DNA of 39,973 nt, taken from positions 1-39,973 of the forward strand of contig CAYXIO010000034.1 of assembly GCA_964465125.1 (NCBI GenBank). Direction: 5' to 3'. How positions within the stretch are numbered: position 1 is the stretch's first letter; every line of letters begins with the position of its first letter. Under the pieces are notes generated by a model. That model was given only the letters and a program-made list of their open reading frames with translations. It ran no database searches and was not told where the DNA came from. This document shows positions 37,523-39,973 of the stretch, piece by piece. Made by a program: the position numbers and the translations under genes. The stretch is from CAYOHG01 sp964465125 (GTDB taxonomy: Bacteria; Planctomycetota; Phycisphaerae; UBA1845; Fen-1342).

Positions 37523-39973
37523 ATGACCGTCACCGATTTTCGCGATGCTCGCTTTGCCGTCGCATGGATGGACGAAGAGCCGGCGCTGACGGAGAACGCA
37601 CGCAAGGTGCTCGAAGCCCGTTATCTCAAGAAATCCGAGCAAGGCACCTGTGAGGAAAGCGCTGGAAGCCTCTTCCGCAGGGTCGCCAACACCATCGCCG
37701 ATGTCGAACTCTCCCACGGCGTCGGCCCGGCCGATCGCCTGCACTGGGCCCACCTGTTCTACCGCCTGATGACCAGCGGCGATTTCATGCCGAACTCGCC
37801 GACGCTGATGAACGCCGGCCGCGACATGGGCATGCTCAGCGCCTGCTTCGTTCTGCCCGTGCGCGACTCGATCAACGACATCTTCGACAGCATCAAGCAC
37901 ACCGCGCTGATCCAGAAGGCCGGCGGCGGTACCGGTTTCGCCTTCGATGAGCTGCGCCCCACCGGAGACTTCATCAAATCCAGCGGCGGGACCACCAGCG
38001 GCCCGATCAGCTTCTGGCGCGCTTTCAGCGAAGCGACCAACGCCATTCAGCAGGGCGCATTCCGCCGCGGCGCCAACATGGGGATGATGTACATCCATCA
38101 CCCCGACATCCTGAAGTTCCTGCACGCCAAGCAGGACCTCAACCAGTTCACGAACTACAACATCTCCGTCAAGATCACCGACGCGTGGATGCAGGAGTTT
38201 AACGCCAGCCCCGACTCGCCCCATGTCGTCCGCAACCCGCGCAGCGGCAAGTGCTTCCTGATCCCCAGCGACGTCGACATCTGGGGCTATGACGTCCGCT
38301 CCCTGCGCGCGATCGACTGCGTCGAGCCGCTGCCGCCCGCCGCTCACGGCGAGAACCCGGCCTACATTCACTCGCCGCGGCTGGCGGGCGAGCTGCCGGC
38401 GGACCTGCGCGCCGGCTTCTACACCAAGCGCGACATCTGGAACTTCATCCTCCAGAACGCCTGGCAGACCGGCGAGCCCGGCGTCGTCTTCATCGACCGC
38501 ATCAACGACGCCAACCCCACCCCCCACGTCGGACGCATGGAGGCCACCAACCCCTGCGGCGAGCAGCCGCTGCTGCCCTACGAGGCCTGCAACCTCGGCA
38601 GCATCAACCTCGGCAACTTCATTCGCCACGAGTGCACGCCGCACGCGCACGTCGACTGGGTCGCGCTGCGCGAGTGCGTGCACCTGTCGACCCGCTTCCT
38701 CGACAACGTCATCGACGCGAACAACTACCCCCTGCCCGAGATCGACCACGTTTGCAAGCACAACCGCAAGATCGGCCTGGGGATCATGGGCTTCGCCGAC
38801 GCGCTCTACAAGCTCAACGTCGCCTACAACAGTGACGCCGGCGTCCTCTGGGGCGAGCGCTTCATGAAGTTCATCAACGACGAAGCGCACAACTACAGCG
38901 AGCACCTCGCCCGCGAGCGCGGCCCCTTCCCCAACTGGAAGGGCAGCCTCTGGGACACGCGCCATCACCGCCTGATGCGCAACGCCTGCACCACCACCGT
39001 CGCGCCCACCGGCACCATCAGCATCATCGCCAACTGCTCCGGCGGCATCGAGCCCATGTTCTCGCTCGCTTTCTTCCGCAACGTGCTGCGCGGCCAGAAG
39101 CAGGGTGAAAAGCCGCTCGTCGAGGTCAATGAGACGTTTCTGCGGCTCGCCAGCGAGCGCGGCTTCCACTCGCCCGAGCTGATCGAGCGCATTGCCACCG
39201 AAGGCACGCTCGCCCACATCGACGGCGTGCCCGCGGACGTCCGCGAGGTCTTCGTCTGCGCTCATGACATCGAGCCCGTCTGGCACATGCGCATGCAGGC
39301 CGGCTTCCAGCGTCACAACGATTCATCGATCAGCAAGACGATCAACTTCCCCAACAGCGCCAGCGTCGAGCAGGTCGACGAGATTTACCGCCTCGCCTTC
39401 GAGCTGCGCTGCAAGGGCGTCACCGTCTATCGCGACGGCTGCCGCAATCACCAGCCCATGGCCCTCAAGGACAGCGGCAAGCAGCACGAGTCGCATGACG
39501 CCGCCGCCGCGAAGACTGCCGAAACGCAGCGCAGTGCGGCCTCAAACGCCCCGGCGGACAACGCAGAAACCGTCGGCAAGCCGTCCAGCGACGCCGTCGT
39601 CCCGCCCGTCAAGCGCGACGACAACGGCAACGGCCACAGCGAGCCGAAGGCGGCGGCCCCTGCGCCCGCCCGGGCTGCGTTGGCTGCGCCCGCCGTCGTG
39701 CACGCCGCCGGCCCGGCTCCGGTCGTGGCTCCCGTCGCTCCCCGCATCGAGCCGGCCGACCTGCCCGAAATCGTCAGCGGGCTGCGCATCCGCCAGATGA
39801 CGCCCTTCGGCAACATGCACGTCAAAATCACGGTCGACGCCCGCAGCCAGCGCGAGCTCGAAGTCTTCTCGCAGCTCGGCAAAGGCGGCGACGTCGCCAC
39901 CAGCGATCTCGAAGCCATCTGCCGCATGATCTCGCTCTGGCTGCGCGCCGGCGGCTCGCTCAAGCACGTCATC
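37523..39973 (+). CDS. nrdJ: Adenosylcobalamin-dependent (class II) ribonucleoside-diphosphate reductase, 3' end cut by window edge
   Basis: 817 codons are visible and the frame is still open at 39973. The enzyme reduces ribonucleotides to deoxyribonucleotides with a B12-derived radical. Cys108 in L-S-A-C-F-V-L-P is one of the redox pair, and N-P-C-G-E-Q-P-L-L (from residue 343) holds the thiyl-radical Cys and the Glu. A-C-N-L-G-S-I-N-L, P-T-G-T-I-S and V-Y-R-D-G follow as usual. Residues about 645-745 are an Ala/Pro-rich, poorly conserved linker. The C-terminal part restarts with M-T-P-F-G-N-M-H-V and D-L-E-A-I-C-R-M-I-S-L-W-L-R-A-G-G-S, typical of long B12-dependent NrdJ. ATG at 37523 with GGAG upstream. 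Confidence 0.95.
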   Translation, partial: MTVTDFRDARFAVAWMDEEPALTENARKVLEARYLKKSEQGTCEESAGSLFRRVANTIADVELSHGVGPADRLHWAHLFYRLMTSGDFMPNSPTLMNAGRDMGMLSACFVLPVRDSINDIFDSIKHTALIQKAGGGTGFAFDELRPTGDFIKSSGGTTSGPISFWRAFSEATNAIQQGAFRRGANMGMMYIHHPDILKFLHAKQDLNQFTNYNISVKITDAWMQEFNASPDSPHVVRNPRSGKCFLIPSDVDIWGYDVRSLRAIDCVEPLPPAAHGENPAYIHSPRLAGELPADLRAGFYTKRDIWNFILQNAWQTGEPGVVFIDRINDANPTPHVGRMEATNPCGEQPLLPYEACNLGSINLGNFIRHECTPHAHVDWVALRECVHLSTRFLDNVIDANNYPLPEIDHVCKHNRKIGLGIMGFADALYKLNVAYNSDAGVLWGERFMKFINDEAHNYSEHLARERGPFPNWKGSLWDTRHHRLMRNACTTTVAPTGTISIIANCSGGIEPMFSLAFFRNVLRGQKQGEKPLVEVNETFLRLASERGFHSPELIERIATEGTLAHIDGVPADVREVFVCAHDIEPVWHMRMQAGFQRHNDSSISKTINFPNSASVEQVDEIYRLAFELRCKGVTVYRDGCRNHQPMALKDSGKQHESHDAAAAKTAETQRSAASNAPADNAETVGKPSSDAVVPPVKRDDNGNGHSEPKAAAPAPARAALAAPAVVHAAGPAPVVAPVAPRIEPADLPEIVSGLRIRQMTPFGNMHVKITVDARSQRELEVFSQLGKGGDVATSDLEAICRMISLWLRAGGSLKHVI

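Noticed and set aside
37067..39316. A 749-codon open frame on the minus strand opposite nrdJ
   Set aside because: It mirrors nrdJ, a clear conserved gene. Its translation is the repetitive Val/Asp/Gly-rich type made by the antisense of GC-rich codons, and it has no family motifs.
1..39973. UGA read as tryptophan (alternative genetic code)
   Set aside because: Many genes here end in TGA at their natural length and use TGG for Trp, and the TGA of interest aligns with Cys, not Trp.

Overview
The window reads as high-GC chromosomal DNA of a planctomycete, probably Phycisphaerae-like. This rests on several secreted proteins ending in a paired EF-hand (dockerin-type) repeat, on Thr-Thr-Gln-Pro tracts just after signal peptides, on a B12-type (class II) ribonucleotide reductase, and on short operons of mixed orientation. 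The taxon is an inference. No rRNA, tRNA, CRISPR array or intact mobile element was seen. Both ends of the window cut genes: paaA at the left, nrdJ at the right.

Layout. 1-2.4 kb: phenylacetyl-CoA epoxidase subunit A (partial), a short MscS-type channel and a HAD phosphatase, all on minus. 2.5-7.4 kb: an ABC ATPase and a giant permease fused to a TPR domain, on plus, perhaps from a leaderless transcript. 7.4-16 kb: surface and secreted functions, namely an FG-GAP/ASPIC protein, a GT2-GT87 glycosyltransferase pair, a GH16 glucanase-like enzyme, a beta-helix protein, a DinB-like protein and another dockerin-tailed protein, followed by a decayed IS630 transposase fragment. 16-21.4 kb: a VOC protein, a CocE/NonD hydrolase, a membrane protein and WecB. 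21.4-25 kb: enoyl-CoA hydratase and 3-hydroxyacyl-CoA dehydrogenase as an overlapping pair, then a secreted dockerin-tailed nuclease-like protein. 25-28 kb: a cheD-HDOD-cheY operon opposite comF. 28-30 kb: two tandem exported thioredoxin-TPR proteins. 30-37 kb: DUF502, CorA, histidine phosphatase, a second nuclease-like protein, a PIG-L deacetylase, an unknown protein, an M20 amidohydrolase and a tiny Cys-rich protein. 37.1-40 kb: a long AT-richer leader and nrdJ.

Most notable. The upstream thioredoxin-like gene (28992-29798, minus) carries an in-frame TGA exactly where the first catalytic Cys should be (W-TGA-T-W-C). It has a strong ribosome-binding site, an intact frame on both sides and a strong hairpin just after the TGA. 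I read it as a selenoprotein with a UxxC active site. Its neighbour (28054-28878, minus) is the Cys version (WCGWC). That gene keeps the outer stem of the same hairpin at the homologous codons, with two compensatory base-pair changes, and it is preceded by an intrinsic-terminator-like hairpin directly before its ribosome-binding site. Together this suggests a Sec/Cys isozyme pair that might be switched by selenium supply.

The second candidate system is the nrdJ leader. It holds an NrdR-box-like palindrome, an RNA with cobalamin-riboswitch-like 3' motifs, and a hairpin that could hide the nrdJ ribosome-binding site.
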